Of a DNA stretch of 64,000 nucleotides, positions 7,944 through 19,989 are shown one piece after another. The position numbers were made by a program, and so were the translations under genes. Source of the stretch: Aquisalimonas sp. 2447 (GTDB lineage: Bacteria > Pseudomonadota > Gammaproteobacteria > Nitrococcales > Aquisalimonadaceae); assembly GCF_012044895.1 (NCBI RefSeq), contig NZ_CP050695.1:3006501-3070500 (forward strand). Reading direction: 5' to 3'. Below the pieces are notes generated by a model. That model saw only the letters and a list, made by a program, of their open reading frames with translations, ran no database searches and had not been told where the DNA came from. Position 1 is the stretch's first letter. Each line of letters starts with the position of its first letter.

Positions 7944-9485
7944 TCAGGAACCGCCCGGCGTGTCGCCGTCGTCCGGCGGTCTGCGCACGTACCGGCGAAC
8001 CCGCCACGCGCCAAAGGCCACCAGGCCGAAGCCGGCACCCATGACCACCGGGGCGTCCAGCCACCGCAGATAGGGCGTCATACCCTGCCGCGGCTGAATG
8101 GTGGTGCCCAGCGCCACCGGCCGGAACTGCGGGGCGCGGTCGATGACGCGACCGCGCTCGTCCACCGAGGCGGTAATGCCGGTGTTGGTGCTCCGCAGCA
8201 GCGGTCGCTGGAACTCGATGGCGCGCATGCGCGCCTTCTGGAAGTGCTGGTGCGGTCCGATGGTGGTACCGAACCAGGCGTCGTTGCTGACGTTTACCAG
8301 GTAGCTGGCGTCGGACAGTGAGGCCGCCACTACCGGGGCAAAGGTGATCTCGTAGCAAATGGAGATGGCGGCGTTGCGACCGCCTGCGGCCAGCGGCTCC
8401 GGCGAACGCCCGGGGGTGAAATCCCCCAGCGGCGCTCCGAACACGTCCAGCAGCGGCCCCAGTTGCTCCCGGAACGGCACGTACTCGCCGAAAGGCACCA
8501 GGTGGCGCTTGTGGTAGTAGTCCACATCCTCACCCAGACTCATGACGCTATTGAAGACCTGGTCGCGCCCGCGATCCAGGGTGGGCAGACCCAGTAGCAA
8601 TTCTGTTTCGTGGAAGGCAGCCTCGTCGCCCAGCGGCGCCAGATGTTCAGCGGCCTGGTGCTGAACCATGGGCACGGCGGTCTCGGGCCAGATCACCAGG
8701 TCCTTGTCCCAGTGCTGGGCGGTGAGATCCCGATACCGGTTCATGGTCACGTCACGGTAATCGGGGTCCCACTTCACGTCCTGGGGGATATTGCCCTGGA
8801 GCAGCCCCGCGGTCAGCGGGCCGCCGTCAGGCTCGGTCCACTCCACCTGGCGCAGCAGCAAGCCGGCGACGAACACCAGCACGAAGCCGGCGGCCACCGG
8901 CAGGGTTCGCAGCTGCACCGGATGGCGCGCCGCCCAGGCCACTGCCCCGGCACCCAGCGCCACCAGCAGGCTGATGCCAAGACTGCCGATCACCGGGGCA
9001 AAGCCGTTGAGCCAGGTCTCCGTCTGGCTGTAGCCCAGTTGCAGCCAGGTGGTGCCGGTGAACAGCCAGCCGCGGATCCACTCCACAACCACCCACGCCA
9101 ACGGCATGGCCACCAGCAGTGCCAGGGCATCGCTGGCGGGGCGCAGGCGCTGCCAGAGCGCCACCGTGGCCAGCGGTATCAACGCGAACAGCAGCGCCAG
9201 CACGGCGCAGAACACCATTGCAGCCCAGAAGCCACCGCCGTAGAACATGATGCTGTGATAGATCCAGAAGGCACCGGCGGTGAACCAGCCAAGCCCCCAG
9301 GCGTAGGCAACCCGCCCCCGCCCGGCCTCCGGCCCGCTCACCAGGTAGAACAGCACGGCTGGTGACACGAAAGCGATGATCCACCAGCCAAAGGGATCGT
9401 AGGCCAGCGGGGACAGGGCGCCGGCAAGCAGGGCCAGCAGCAACTGGGGCCAGCGGTGACGGTCAGCGGTGAAGGTCGGGATCAT
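7944..9485 (-). CDS. lnt: Apolipoprotein N-acyltransferase Lnt
   Basis: About 513 residues. N-terminal multi-helix membrane region, then a periplasmic nitrilase-fold domain. The catalytic triad is visible: Glu in IWPETAVP, Lys in YHKRHLVPFGEYVPF and Cys in AISICYEITF. Lnt adds the third acyl chain to lipoproteins at the periplasmic face of the inner membrane. It is the last gene of the miaB-ybeZ-ybeY-corC-lnt operon. The ATG at 9485 (MIPTFT) is chosen; a TTG at 9512 is in frame. Confidence 0.95.
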   Translation of the reverse strand: MIPTFTADRHRWPQLLLALLAGALSPLAYDPFGWWIIAFVSPAVLFYLVSGPEAGRGRVAYAWGLGWFTAGAFWIYHSIMFYGGGFWAAMVFCAVLALLFALIPLATVALWQRLRPASDALALLVAMPLAWVVVEWIRGWLFTGTTWLQLGYSQTETWLNGFAPVIGSLGISLLVALGAGAVAWAARHPVQLRTLPVAAGFVLVFVAGLLLRQVEWTEPDGGPLTAGLLQGNIPQDVKWDPDYRDVTMNRYRDLTAQHWDKDLVIWPETAVPMVQHQAAEHLAPLGDEAAFHETELLLGLPTLDRGRDQVFNSVMSLGEDVDYYHKRHLVPFGEYVPFREQLGPLLDVFGAPLGDFTPGRSPEPLAAGGRNAAISICYEITFAPVVAASLSDASYLVNVSNDAWFGTTIGPHQHFQKARMRAIEFQRPLLRSTNTGITASVDERGRVIDRAPQFRPVALGTTIQPRQGMTPYLRWLDAPVVMGAGFGLVAFGAWRVRRYVRRPPDDGDTPGGS

Positions 9486-9562
9486 GAGCGGGCGCGTTCC
9501 TGGCGATGGCAACGGCGCACACTGTCATTGGATTGCCGCCGATTTGCAAGACCGGGGAACGG

Positions 9563-10459
9563 TCAGGAACTGGACTGGATATCCGCGCCGGCTCCCGAAG
9601 CCGTCTCGACACCCTCTTCAGGGTCAGGCATGACCATCAGCAGATGGATGCGCCGGTTGTCGGCGCGCACCACTTCGAAGCGGTATCCCTCCAGGGACAC
9701 CGCTTCGCCGCGCCCGGGAAGATGCCCGAAGGCGTGGGCGATGTAGCCGCCGATGGTATCGAACTCCTCGTCACTGAACGCCGTGCCGAAGTGAGCGTTG
9801 AAGTCCTCCAGGGGCGTGAGCGCCTTGACCACGCTGCTGCCCTCGCGGTGACTGAGGATGTAGGTGTCGTCATCCACGTCGTGCTCGTCGTCGATCTCGC
9901 CGACGATCTGCTCCAGCACGTCCTCGATGGTCACCATGCCGGCCACGCCACCGTACTCGTCCACCACAACCGCAAGATGGTTACGGCTGCTGCGGAACTC
10001 CTTGAGCATCACGTCCAGGCGCTTGCTCTCGGGCACGAACAGCGCCGGCCGCATGACTTCCCGCATGTCGAAGCGGGTCTGGTTCTCCGGGGAGGAGTAG
10101 ACCAGCAGGTCCTTGGCAATGAGGATGCCGATGACATCGTCCCGGTTCTCGCCGATCACCGGGAAGCGCGAGTGGCCGGACTCGATCACCGGCGGCAGCA
10201 GTTCGCCCGGGGAGGCATCCCGGCGGACCACCACCATCTGCGAGCGGGGAATCATGATGTCGCGCACCTGCATCTCGGAGACGTGCAGGGCGCCCTCGAT
10301 CATCGCAAGCTGATCGGCATCCAGCAGACCGCGGCGCTGCGCGTCACGCAGCACATCCACCAGGCTGTCGCGATCCCGCGGTTCGCCGGAAATCGCCTGG
10401 CTGATCCGTTCCAGCCACGAGCGCTGGTCACTGCTGCTACTTCGGTCCTCGCTGTTCAT
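9563..10459 (-). CDS. corC: CorC/YbeX, CBS-pair and CorC-domain protein
   Basis: About 298 residues with no membrane domain. Two CBS domains (EMQVRDIMIPRSQMVVV and AVVVDEYGGVAGMVTIEDVL) and a C-terminal CorC/HlyC domain (FSDEEFDTIGGYIAHAFGHL). In E. coli the homologue is linked to Mg2+ efflux with CorA, and more recently to ribosome homeostasis together with YbeY and YbeZ. The operon position beside ybeY supports the assignment. It is a paralogue of the soluble half of the CorB-type protein at 6498. Confidence 0.93.
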   Translation of the reverse strand: MNSEDRSSSSDQRSWLERISQAISGEPRDRDSLVDVLRDAQRRGLLDADQLAMIEGALHVSEMQVRDIMIPRSQMVVVRRDASPGELLPPVIESGHSRFPVIGENRDDVIGILIAKDLLVYSSPENQTRFDMREVMRPALFVPESKRLDVMLKEFRSSRNHLAVVVDEYGGVAGMVTIEDVLEQIVGEIDDEHDVDDDTYILSHREGSSVVKALTPLEDFNAHFGTAFSDEEFDTIGGYIAHAFGHLPGRGEAVSLEGYRFEVVRADNRRIHLLMVMPDPEEGVETASGAGADIQSSS

Positions 10460-10523
10460 GGACTCCCATGCCGTTGCCAAGAAATCAGGGGTCAGGAGTG
10501 CCGGGGCGTTCCCCGTACACTAC

Positions 10524-11003
10524 TCACGCCTGTGGACTTGCGCCGGCCTCCTCGCGGTAGGGGTCGGGGATGCCGAGCCCGGCCAGGATCTTCTGCTCCG
10601 CCCCTTCCATCTCCAGGGCTTCGGTCTCTTCCATATGATCGTAGCCCAATAGATGCAAAGTGCCGTGCACCACCATGTGTGCCCAGTGGTGCTCCGGCGG
10701 TTTGCCCTGCTCCGCCGCCTCGCCGCTGACCACCTCGGCACAGATGACCAGATCCCCCAGCTCCGGCAGATCCTCGTCCAGGCCCGGGGGTGCCTCGAAC
10801 GGGAACGACAGCACGTTGGTGGCGTAATCCCGCCCGCGGTAGTCGCTGTTGAGCCGGCGCCCCTCGGCGGGCGTTACCACCCGCACCGCCACCTCGGCCT
10901 CGCCCCGGTGACCGGCCAGGGCGGCGCTGACCCAGCGCTCCACCTGGGCCTGTGACGGCACGGCGTCGGCTTCGCAGGCGACCTGGTAGACGACGGTGAT
11001 CAT
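10524..11003 (-). CDS. ybeY: Endoribonuclease YbeY
   Basis: 159 residues with the zinc-binding signature HMVVHGTLHLLGYDHMEETE near the C-terminus. YbeY is a single-strand endoribonuclease needed for 16S rRNA 3'-end maturation and ribosome quality control. Its ATG overlaps the ybeZ stop by four bases (ATGA), which suggests translational coupling. The upstream ybeZ product is the usual partner ATPase. Confidence 0.95.
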   Translation of the reverse strand: MITVVYQVACEADAVPSQAQVERWVSAALAGHRGEAEVAVRVVTPAEGRRLNSDYRGRDYATNVLSFPFEAPPGLDEDLPELGDLVICAEVVSGEAAEQGKPPEHHWAHMVVHGTLHLLGYDHMEETEALEMEGAEQKILAGLGIPDPYREEAGASPQA

Positions 11004-11998
11004 GCGCGCTCGCCGCCGCGCTCCCGCGCCTCGCTGATACGGTCGTACGCCTGGACGATACGCTGCACCAACGGGTGCCGCACCACGTCGGCGGCCGTGA
11101 AGAAAGTGAAGCTCACACCCTCCACTTCGTGGAGTACGTCGACCGCATCGCGCAGCCCGGAGGCGGTGCCCTTGGGCAGGTCCACCTGGGTCACGTCACC
11201 GGTGACCACGGCGGTGGAACCGAAACCGATGCGGGTGAGGAACATCTTCATCTGCTCGACGGTGGTATTCTGTGCCTCGTCGAGAATAATGAAGGACTGG
11301 TTCAGCGTGCGCCCGCGCATGTACGCCAGCGGCGCGATCTCGATGACGTTGCGCTCGATGAGCTTGGCCACGCGGTCGAAACCGAGCATCTCGAACAGGG
11401 CGTCATACAGCGGTCGCAGATACGGATCCACCTTCTGGGCCAGATCGCCGGGCAGGAAACCCAGCCGTTCGCCGGCTTCCACCGCCGGCCGCACCAGCAC
11501 CAGGCGACGCACCTGGTCACTCTCCAGCGCTTCCACGGCGGCGGCCACCGCCAGGTAGGTCTTGCCGGTACCGGCGGGGCCGATGCCGAAATTGAGATCA
11601 TGGTCGCGGACGTTGCGCAGGTAGAGTTGCTGATTCGGCCCCCGGCCGCGGATCTCCGCCTTGCGGGTGCGGATCACCACTTCCTCTTCGCGGGCCTTCT
11701 CGTGGCCCTGGCGGACGCGCTCGTCCACGGCGGCATCCTGGAGGTACATGTGCACGTTCTCCGGCGAGAGTTCCTCCTCGGCGCTGGCCTGGTAGAGGTC
11801 CTGGAGAACGCTCACTGCGGCGGTGACCGCCGCCTCATCACCAATGACGCGGAAACGGTGGGCGCGATTGCTGATCTCCACGCCCAGGCGGCGCTCCACC
11901 TGGCGCAGGTTTTCATCGAACTGACCGCAAAGATTGGCGAGCCGGTCATTGTCCGCCGGCTCGAGGCTGAAATCCTGGGATTCGGGCTGTGCTTTCAA
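11000..11998 (-). CDS. ybeZ: PhoH-like ATPase YbeZ
   Basis: About 332 residues. PhoH family with P-loop [18 protein letters not shown] and Walker [12 protein letters not shown], preceded by a small KH-like region. The best-fitting start is a TTG at 11998: it has GAGG five bases upstream and puts LEPADN at residue 11, close to E. coli YbeZ. An ATG at 12055 would overlap the end of miaB by 41 bases. YbeZ binds nucleotide and works with YbeY on ribosomal RNA. Confidence 0.9.
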   Translation of the reverse strand: MKAQPESQDFSLEPADNDRLANLCGQFDENLRQVERRLGVEISNRAHRFRVIGDEAAVTAAVSVLQDLYQASAEEELSPENVHMYLQDAAVDERVRQGHEKAREEEVVIRTRKAEIRGRGPNQQLYLRNVRDHDLNFGIGPAGTGKTYLAVAAAVEALESDQVRRLVLVRPAVEAGERLGFLPGDLAQKVDPYLRPLYDALFEMLGFDRVAKLIERNVIEIAPLAYMRGRTLNQSFIILDEAQNTTVEQMKMFLTRIGFGSTAVVTGDVTQVDLPKGTASGLRDAVDVLHEVEGVSFTFFTAADVVRHPLVQRIVQAYDRISEARERGGERA

Positions 11999-12014
11999 TA
12001 GTGCCTCGGATACC

Positions 12015-13385
12015 TCACGCCGTGACGGCCCCGGACAGAAGGTCCCCGGGCTCATCGTGAAAATCCACCAGTTCCCCGCGCAGGGAGTTGGGCAGTGCCT
12101 CGGTGATATACACCTGTACGAAACGACCAATCAGCCGGGGATGTCCGGGGAAGTTCACCACCCGGTTGTTCTCGGTGCGCCCGGCGATCTCGGCGTCATT
12201 GCGGCGGGAGACGCTGTCCACGAGAACGGTCTGCACCGTGCCCACCATGGCCTGGCTGATGCGCCGGGCGTTGGCCTCGATGGTCGCCTGTAATCGCTGC
12301 AGTCGCGCTTTTTTTACCTCGTGGGGCGTGCTGTCCGCCAGTGACGATGCCGGGGTGCCCGGACGCGCGCTGTAGATGAAACTGAAGGAGGTGTCGAAGC
12401 CGATTTCCTCCACCAGGGCCATGGTCTCCTCGAAGCAGTCCTCGTCCTCGCCGGGGAAGCCGACGATGATGTCCGTGGACATGCTGATGTCGGGCCGGAT
12501 CTCCCGCAGGCGGCGCACCTTGTCCTTGAACTCGTCGATGGTATGGCCGCGCTTCATGAGTTTGAGCACGAAATCGGAGCCGCTCTGCACCGGTAGGTGC
12601 AGGTGATCCACCAGCTCGGGTATTTCGGCGTAGGCCTCGATGAGGCTGTCGCTGAACTCTACGGGATGCGAGGTGGTGTAGCGGAGGCGGTCGATGCCGT
12701 CGATGGCGGCGACGTAATGGAGCAGCAGGGCCAGGTCGGCTTCGGTGCCGTCGGCCATCTCTGCACGGTAGGCGTTGACGTTCTGACCCAACAGGTTGAT
12801 CTCGCGCACGCCCTGATCCGCCAGATCGGCGATCTCGGCGATGACGTCATCGAAGGGACGGCTGATTTCCTCACCACGGGTGTACGGCACCACGCAGAAG
12901 CTGCAGTACTTGCTGCAGCCCTCCATGATGGAGACAAACGCGGTGGGACCGTCGGCGCGGGGCTCCGGCAGGCGGTCGAATTTCTCGATTTCGGGGAAGG
13001 ACACGTCCACCTGGGCGGACTCGCCCGCGCGCACGCGATCCACCATCTCCGGCAGCCGATGCAGCGTCTGGGGGCCGAACACCAGGTCCACGAAGGGCGC
13101 CCGCTTCTGCAGGGCGTCACCTTCCTGGGAGGCGACGCAGCCGCCCACGCCGATCAACACGTCGGGGTTGCGCTCCTTCAGGCCCTTCCAGTGGCCAAGC
13201 TGGGAAAAGACCTTCTCCTGGGCCTTCTCGCGAATGGAACAGGTATTGAGCAGAATCAGGTCCGCCTCTTCCGGCGTGCTCACTCGCTCATAGCCGCGCT
13301 GATCGACAAGCACGTCCGCCATCTTGGCGGAATCGTACTCGTTCATCTGGCAGCCATGCGTCTTGACGTAGACCTTGCCGTTCAT
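12015..13385 (-). CDS. miaB: tRNA methylthiotransferase MiaB
   Basis: About 456 residues. N-terminal UPF0004 domain with its cysteines ([31 protein letters not shown]), the radical-SAM motif CSKYCSFC, and a C-terminal TRAM domain. MiaB converts i6A37 to ms2i6A37 in tRNAs that read UNN codons, using two [4Fe-4S] clusters. The ATG at 13385 (MNGKVYV) has GAGG close upstream; a GTG at 13400 is in frame. First gene of its operon and divergent from rpsT. Confidence 0.96.
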   Translation of the reverse strand: MNGKVYVKTHGCQMNEYDSAKMADVLVDQRGYERVSTPEEADLILLNTCSIREKAQEKVFSQLGHWKGLKERNPDVLIGVGGCVASQEGDALQKRAPFVDLVFGPQTLHRLPEMVDRVRAGESAQVDVSFPEIEKFDRLPEPRADGPTAFVSIMEGCSKYCSFCVVPYTRGEEISRPFDDVIAEIADLADQGVREINLLGQNVNAYRAEMADGTEADLALLLHYVAAIDGIDRLRYTTSHPVEFSDSLIEAYAEIPELVDHLHLPVQSGSDFVLKLMKRGHTIDEFKDKVRRLREIRPDISMSTDIIVGFPGEDEDCFEETMALVEEIGFDTSFSFIYSARPGTPASSLADSTPHEVKKARLQRLQATIEANARRISQAMVGTVQTVLVDSVSRRNDAEIAGRTENNRVVNFPGHPRLIGRFVQVYITEALPNSLRGELVDFHDEPGDLLSGAVTA

Positions 13386-13572
13386 GGGCCCTCGGGTCAC
13401 CTTCTATAGTGTCAGTTTAGAACGATGAAAGGGCCGTGCCCACCATGCGGGCAAGGTCCTGAAAAACATCGAAACCGGAGTGACGGCGAAGGGTAACCCC
13501 GGGGTGAATCCCACGGCAAGCACCGAACCGCCTCAAGCGACGCGGCTCGCTCCCATCCCGGTGCCCCGGGAC

Positions 13573-13601
13573 TTGACACGCACGCCCGGAATCAGCATAT
13601 T
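13573..13601 (+). promoter_or_regulatory. Sigma-70 promoter for rpsT
   Basis: A perfect -35 TTGACA (13573-13578), a 17-bp spacer and a -10 of CATATT (13596-13601). The predicted start near 13608 gives a leader of about 40 bases before rpsT. Confidence 0.6.
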
Positions 13602-13646
13602 ACCGGGCCTTTCCGGACCGTGAAGAACTTCGTCAGGAGCTGAACC

Positions 13647-13910
13647 TTGGCCAACTCGCCGCAAGCACGGAAACGTGCCATCCAGAACGAGACGCGTCGC
13701 GTGCACAACAAGTCGCGCCGTACCACGATGCGTACGCAGATCAAGAACGTTCTCAAGGCCATCAAGTCGGGCGACAAGCAGCGCGCGGAAGAGGCGTTCA
13801 AGACCGCCACGCCGCTGATCGACCGCATGGCGACGAAGGGCATCATCCACAAGAACAAGGCCGCTCGCCACAAGAGCCGTCTGAACTCGCGGATCCGCGC
13901 CCTGGGTTGA
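13647..13910 (+). CDS. rpsT: 30S ribosomal protein S20
   Basis: 87 residues, lysine/arginine-rich, [20 protein letters not shown] at the start, all typical of bS20. The only start that keeps the family N-terminus is UUG at 13647, with AGGAG at 13635-13639. E. coli rpsT also begins with UUG, and there the weak start is part of autogenous control. S20 binds 16S rRNA early in 30S assembly. Monocistronic, with its own promoter and terminator. Confidence 0.97.
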   Translation: MANSPQARKRAIQNETRRVHNKSRRTTMRTQIKNVLKAIKSGDKQRAEEAFKTATPLIDRMATKGIIHKNKAARHKSRLNSRIRALG

Positions 13911-13943
13911 GCCCGCGCCGCCGGAACACGGGGTGATTCATCG

Positions 13944-13979
13944 ACCGCCGCCTCCCTACCGGGATGCGGCGGTGTTTTT
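13944..13979 (+). terminator. Rho-independent terminator of rpsT
   Basis: Stem 13944-13956 with 13961-13973 (one C/T mismatch) and a four-base loop, followed by G and five T residues. It lies between the convergent rpsT and proB genes. Confidence 0.85.
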
Positions 13980-14017
13980 GTGCGCGGGAACCGGCATATC
14001 CGCCGACGGTCGACGCT

Positions 14018-16242
<2,225 letters not shown>

Positions 16243-16263
16243 TCAGTATGAACGCACCGGAAA

Positions 16264-16290
16264 CAAAAAACCCCGTACGAAGACGGGGTT
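16264..16290 (-). terminator. Terminator after rpmA
   Basis: On the minus strand an 8-bp stem AACCCCGT/ACGGGGTT (16283-16290 with 16269-16276) with a six-base loop runs into a T-rich tail. It should end or attenuate the rplU-rpmA message ahead of obgE. Confidence 0.8.
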
Positions 16291-16318
16291 TCCGGAGCGC
16301 CGCACTGAGGTCGGGCCT

Positions 16319-16576
16319 TCAGTGACTGCGGACGCTCACGTACTTGCGGTTGAGCGGGCCTTTGCGCTCGAACACCACCTGACCGCCGGACTTGGCGAAG
16401 AGGGTGTGATCGCGGCCGATGCCGACACCTTCACCGGGGTGGAAGTGGGTACCGCGCTGGCGCACCAGGATGTTACCCGGGACCACTTCCTGCCCACCGA
16501 AACGCTTCACGCCAAGGCGCTTCGACTCGGAATCGCGACCGTTACGAGTACTGCCGCCTGCCTTTTTATGTGCCAT
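16319..16576 (-). CDS. rpmA: 50S ribosomal protein L27
   Basis: 85 residues beginning [20 protein letters not shown], the highly conserved bL27 N-terminus that reaches toward the peptidyl transferase centre. It starts at the ATG at 16576 with AGGAG upstream. It follows rplU by 16 bases in the same operon. Confidence 0.97.
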   Translation of the reverse strand: MAHKKAGGSTRNGRDSESKRLGVKRFGGQEVVPGNILVRQRGTHFHPGEGVGIGRDHTLFAKSGGQVVFERKGPLNRKYVSVRSH

Positions 16577-16592
16577 ATCCTGCTCCTGGAAC

Positions 16593-16907
16593 TCAGCCTG
16601 CGGAAATGCCGGTAATCTTGACTTCGGTGTAGGGCTGACGATGACCCTTGTGGCGGCGATAGTTCTGCCGCCGCTTGAACTTGATGATATGGACCTTTTC
16701 GCCCTTGCCGGCGTCCGTGACCTCAGCCTGCACCTTGCTGCCCTCGAGCATCGGCGCGCCAATCTTCACGTCGTCACCGTCGGAGACCAGCAACACCTGG
16801 TCGAACTCCACGGACGAGCCCGCCTCGGCGTCGAGCTTCTCGACGCGAAGGATGTCCCCTTCAGAGACACGATACTGCTTGCCTCCGGTTTTGATCACGG
16901 CGTACAT
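16593..16907 (-). CDS. rplU: 50S ribosomal protein L21
   Basis: 104 residues, [18 protein letters not shown] at the start and [20 protein letters not shown] near the end, both typical of bL21. First gene of the rplU-rpmA operon, driven by the promoter at 16967-16995. Confidence 0.97.
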   Translation of the reverse strand: MYAVIKTGGKQYRVSEGDILRVEKLDAEAGSSVEFDQVLLVSDGDDVKIGAPMLEGSKVQAEVTDAGKGEKVHIIKFKRRQNYRRHKGHRQPYTEVKITGISAG

Positions 16908-16966
16908 GGTCCGTTCAGTCTCCGTCGCTTGGTCGCTTCAATCGAAATGCGGTGAGAAGGCGCGAA

Positions 16967-16995
16967 ATAATAGCTGCAAAGGGAGGACAGGTCAA
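16967..16995 (-). promoter_or_regulatory. Sigma-70 promoter for rplU-rpmA
   Basis: Minus strand: -35 TTGACC (16990-16995), 17-bp spacer, -10 TATTAT (16967-16972). The predicted start near 16960 gives a leader of about 50 bases. Confidence 0.7.
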
Positions 16996-17065
16996 ACGGC
17001 GCTGCGCTTGCCACCAGCCCACCACGATTCCGGTTGGTGATTGCGGCATCCTGCCCGTGGCCACC

Positions 17066-17094
17066 TTGACACCCCAAGGGCCCACACCTACTGT
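17066..17094 (+). promoter_or_regulatory. Possible promoter for ispB
   Basis: A perfect -35 TTGACA (17066-17071) with a 17-bp spacer to a weak TACTGT (17089-17094). It lies about 80 bases upstream of the ispB start, in the divergent gap with rplU. Confidence 0.4.
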
Positions 17095-17175
17095 AATGCT
17101 CCGCCGCCGCAGCCCGGAATTGCGGCCCAACCGACCGGCTCTCGGATGACCCACGCAGTGTCGCCCTCACACGCC

Positions 17176-18144
17176 ATGAACATCGATGACATCCGCGCCC
17201 TCATGGCGGACGACATGAAGGCAGTGGACCGGTTGATCCAGCAGCGGCTGCGCTCCGACGTGGTGCTCATCAACCAGCTCGGTGCATACATCATCAACAG
17301 CGGCGGCAAGCGGCTGCGCCCCCTCCAGGTGCTGCTCGCCGCGCGCGCGTGCGGGTACGAAGGTGACCATCACCGTGAACTCGCCGCCGTGGTGGAGTTC
17401 ATCCACACGGCCACCCTGCTCCACGACGATGTCGTCGATGCCTCGGAAAAGCGCCGCGGCCAGGCCACGGCCAACGAGCTGTGGGGCAACGAGGCCAGCG
17501 TTCTGGTGGGCGATTTCCTCTACTCCCGCGCCTTCGAGATGATGGTTGCCGTGGGCAGCATGCCGGTGATGGACGTCATGGCCCACACCACCAACACCAT
17601 CGCCGAGGGCGAGGTGATGCAGCTGCTCAACATCAACGACCCGGACACCACCGAGGAGCGGTACCTGCACGTCATCTACTCGAAGACCGCGACGCTGTTC
17701 GAGGCCGCCACACGCCTGGGCGGCATTCTCGCCGAGCAGGACGAGGACGTCTGCGACAACCTGGCCGAATACGGCAAGCAGCTCGGCACCGCGTTCCAAC
17801 TGGTGGATGACGCCCTGGACTACACCGGCAACGCAAACACCACAGGCAAGAACATCGGCGACGACCTCGCCGAAGGCAAGCCGACCATGCCCCTGATTCA
17901 CGCCATGCGCCACGGCACGGAGCAACAGGCGGCGGTCATCCGCGGCGCCATCGAGCAGGGTGGGCGCGAGGAGATCGACACCATTCTGGAAGCGATTGAA
18001 ACAACCGGAGCGATCACCTATACTCGCGCCCTCGCGGATCAGGCAGTGGAAAAAGCCGTCGCCAGCCTCGGGCAACTGCCTGAGACGCCTTACCGGAAGG
18101 CGATGGAATCACTGGCCAGGTTCAGCGTGGAGCGCGACTACTGA
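17176..18144 (+). CDS. ispB: Octaprenyl diphosphate synthase IspB
   Basis: About 322 residues. Trans-isoprenyl diphosphate synthase with the first Asp-rich motif LLHDDVVD and the second LVDDALD, plus GGKRLRP. It makes the C40 (or similar) side chain of ubiquinone. The ATG at 17176 (MNIDDIRALMADDMKAVD) aligns with the E. coli N-terminus; an ATG at 17146 adds ten residues. Divergent from rplU, as in E. coli, and followed by a tRNA gene 21 bases after its stop. Confidence 0.94.
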   Translation: MNIDDIRALMADDMKAVDRLIQQRLRSDVVLINQLGAYIINSGGKRLRPLQVLLAARACGYEGDHHRELAAVVEFIHTATLLHDDVVDASEKRRGQATANELWGNEASVLVGDFLYSRAFEMMVAVGSMPVMDVMAHTTNTIAEGEVMQLLNINDPDTTEERYLHVIYSKTATLFEAATRLGGILAEQDEDVCDNLAEYGKQLGTAFQLVDDALDYTGNANTTGKNIGDDLAEGKPTMPLIHAMRHGTEQQAAVIRGAIEQGGREEIDTILEAIETTGAITYTRALADQAVEKAVASLGQLPETPYRKAMESLARFSVERDY

Positions 18145-18165
18145 ATGACGCGCTTGTGACAGTAT

Positions 18166-18242
18166 CGGGGTGTAGCTCAGTCTGGTAGAGCACTGCCTTC
18201 GGGAGGCAGGGGTCGTAGGTTCAAATCCTGCCACCCCGACCA
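18166..18242 (+). tRNA. tRNA-Pro(CGG)
   Basis: 77 bases with an encoded CCA. The acceptor stem CGGGGTG pairs with CACCCCG, the D arm is GTAGCTCAG...GAGCAC, and the anticodon stem CTGCC/GGCAG encloses loop TTCGGGA, giving anticodon CGG, which reads CCG. The T arm contains GGTTCAAATCC. Confidence 0.97.
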
Positions 18243-18250
18243 TATTCAGA

Positions 18251-18279
18251 AAGGGCCCACGGCATCGCCGTGGGCCCTT
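18251..18279. terminator. Terminator between tRNA-Pro and the hydrolase gene
   Basis: A perfect 13-bp stem (18251-18263 with 18267-18279) and a three-base loop, followed by a short T-rich tract on both strands. It serves the tRNA and probably also the convergent hydrolase gene. Confidence 0.75.
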
Positions 18280-18283
18280 TACT

Positions 18284-19706
18284 TCAGGGGCACGGCGGGA
18301 TGCCTTGCAGGTCAGGTGCTGCGGGATCGGTGAATCGGCAACCGAACTCCGGGTCGGCGACCTGCTCCGGATCCGACACCGCATCTCCCGCGGGGACGGC
18401 ACCTTCGTCTACCCACGCGTGCATGGCAGCAAACGAGTCAATCTTCTCCTGATCGGTGAAGTCGCAGTGACCCGTCGAGCGGATTGCCCGTTGAACAAGG
18501 TAATCGGCACTGCCGTTCGCTTCAGCCCGATCGTGGTAGATCTGTTGCATTTTCAAGGGGACGAAAAGATCCCCGGTGGTATGGGTACTGACCACGGGCA
18601 CGCTGAACTCACCGTTGATCCGGGGAATCCAGCGCAGGCCATCATCTCTGGCGATTGGCGCCGGGATCAGGCGTGACGACCAGGATGGTGTCGTTGAAAG
18701 ACACAGGATCACCACTGGCGTCACGATAGATAATGTCCGACGTGTCCAGGACGTTGCTGTTCAGAATGCCATTCACCGTGCCATCCGCCGGCAGGTACTG
18801 CTGTAGCACTTCTTGCCATTCCCCGAAACCCTGCTCGTAGCCGGGACGCTCACCACCCGAGAGGTTCATCAGCACCTCCTTCAGCAACTGCCCGTCCGCG
18901 TTGACGTTCCCGGGGTCCTCGTCGAAGTCATCCCAGAGGGCCTCCCGGATCTGGCCATTGACCTCCTCCGCATCGGCCGGATCCACCGGGAAGTCGGCTC
19001 CCACGCCCGCGATCTCCATGGCCGCGAGGTTGTAGGCAAGAAAATAGTTGAACAGCTCCGTGTCGCCCATGACGCCGCAGAACGGTGCGGCACCGTCATA
19101 CTCGACGACATGATTCGCGCTCTGGCGTGTCTCCTGCTCGATGGCCGCACCGGCGATATGGCCACCCATTGACACGCCCATGATGTATTTCCTTGCCGGC
19201 GCGGGAAGGTCCTCACGCCCGTTCTCGGCGGCGATGTCGTTGAACGCAAGAGCCAGTGCGTTGGTGTCCTCGATGCCGGAGCGCACGTCGTAGTAGTTGG
19301 CGCTGTAGCTGGACGCCGCCCAGGCGAAGTTGTTGTCGATCAGGTATTCGCGGATCTGCGGATTGGTGACGGTGAGTTCCGGAGGATCACCGGTACGATA
19401 CCCATGGGCGTACATCACCAGTATCCCGTTCCAGTTCTCCGGCACCTCCACGTGGTACCGAGCACCGTTGAGTTCGCCCGTCCAGCGGTCGGTCTCGCGG
19501 CCGTCGAGCGCCTCGAACTCGTCGGAGCCTGCGGCGTCGATCACGAATACCCGCTGATCGTGGGGGCGGGTTTCTGTTGTATCCGGCGAGTCATCCTCAT
19601 CATCTCGCCCACTACTGGAACTGCCACCGCCAAGACAGACGGATACCGCAAACCCGGCAGTTGCAATGACACCTAGATATGCCAATCGAGTCGTGTGCCT
19701 TTCCAT
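18284..19706 (-). pseudogene. Alpha/beta hydrolase, interrupted by a frameshift
   Basis: The first frame (from the ATG at 19706, GGGAGAG upstream) has a signal-like N-terminus, a low-complexity Ser/Gly/Asp linker, and a hydrolase core with nucleophile elbow GVSMGGH. It stops at 18642 after SFNDTILVVT and a non-homologous tail. The second frame continues naturally with RDDGLRWIPRINGEF, the acid loop THTTGDLFVPL and a candidate catalytic His in STGHCDFTDQ, ending at 18284. The frames switch near 18660-18690, as if one base were added (or two lost). Either a recent pseudogene or a sequence error. The exported esterase-like function is inferred from the motifs only. Confidence 0.75.
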
Positions 19707-19989
19707 TGGTTTTCTCTCCCGGAGCCACAAAGCCCAAGCGCCAGAAGCGCTGGTCGTTGGCACCAGCGCAAGTCACCCTGAATGCGCTGGTGTCCGGGAA
19801 CGCTAACGGCTGGTTCCGAGTGCATTCTGTTCGGCACCGCACAGTGGCGGGGCGGCCGCGCCGGATGGCGCCGGACAGGCGCGGGCTGCACGCGACTTCA
19901 GTGTCCTCGTGTCCTGTAACCCAAGTTCGGTAGGCGGGGTACTGTTGCGCGGCCAACGCTTCGGTGGTGGCCGACGGATCTTTCTCCGG

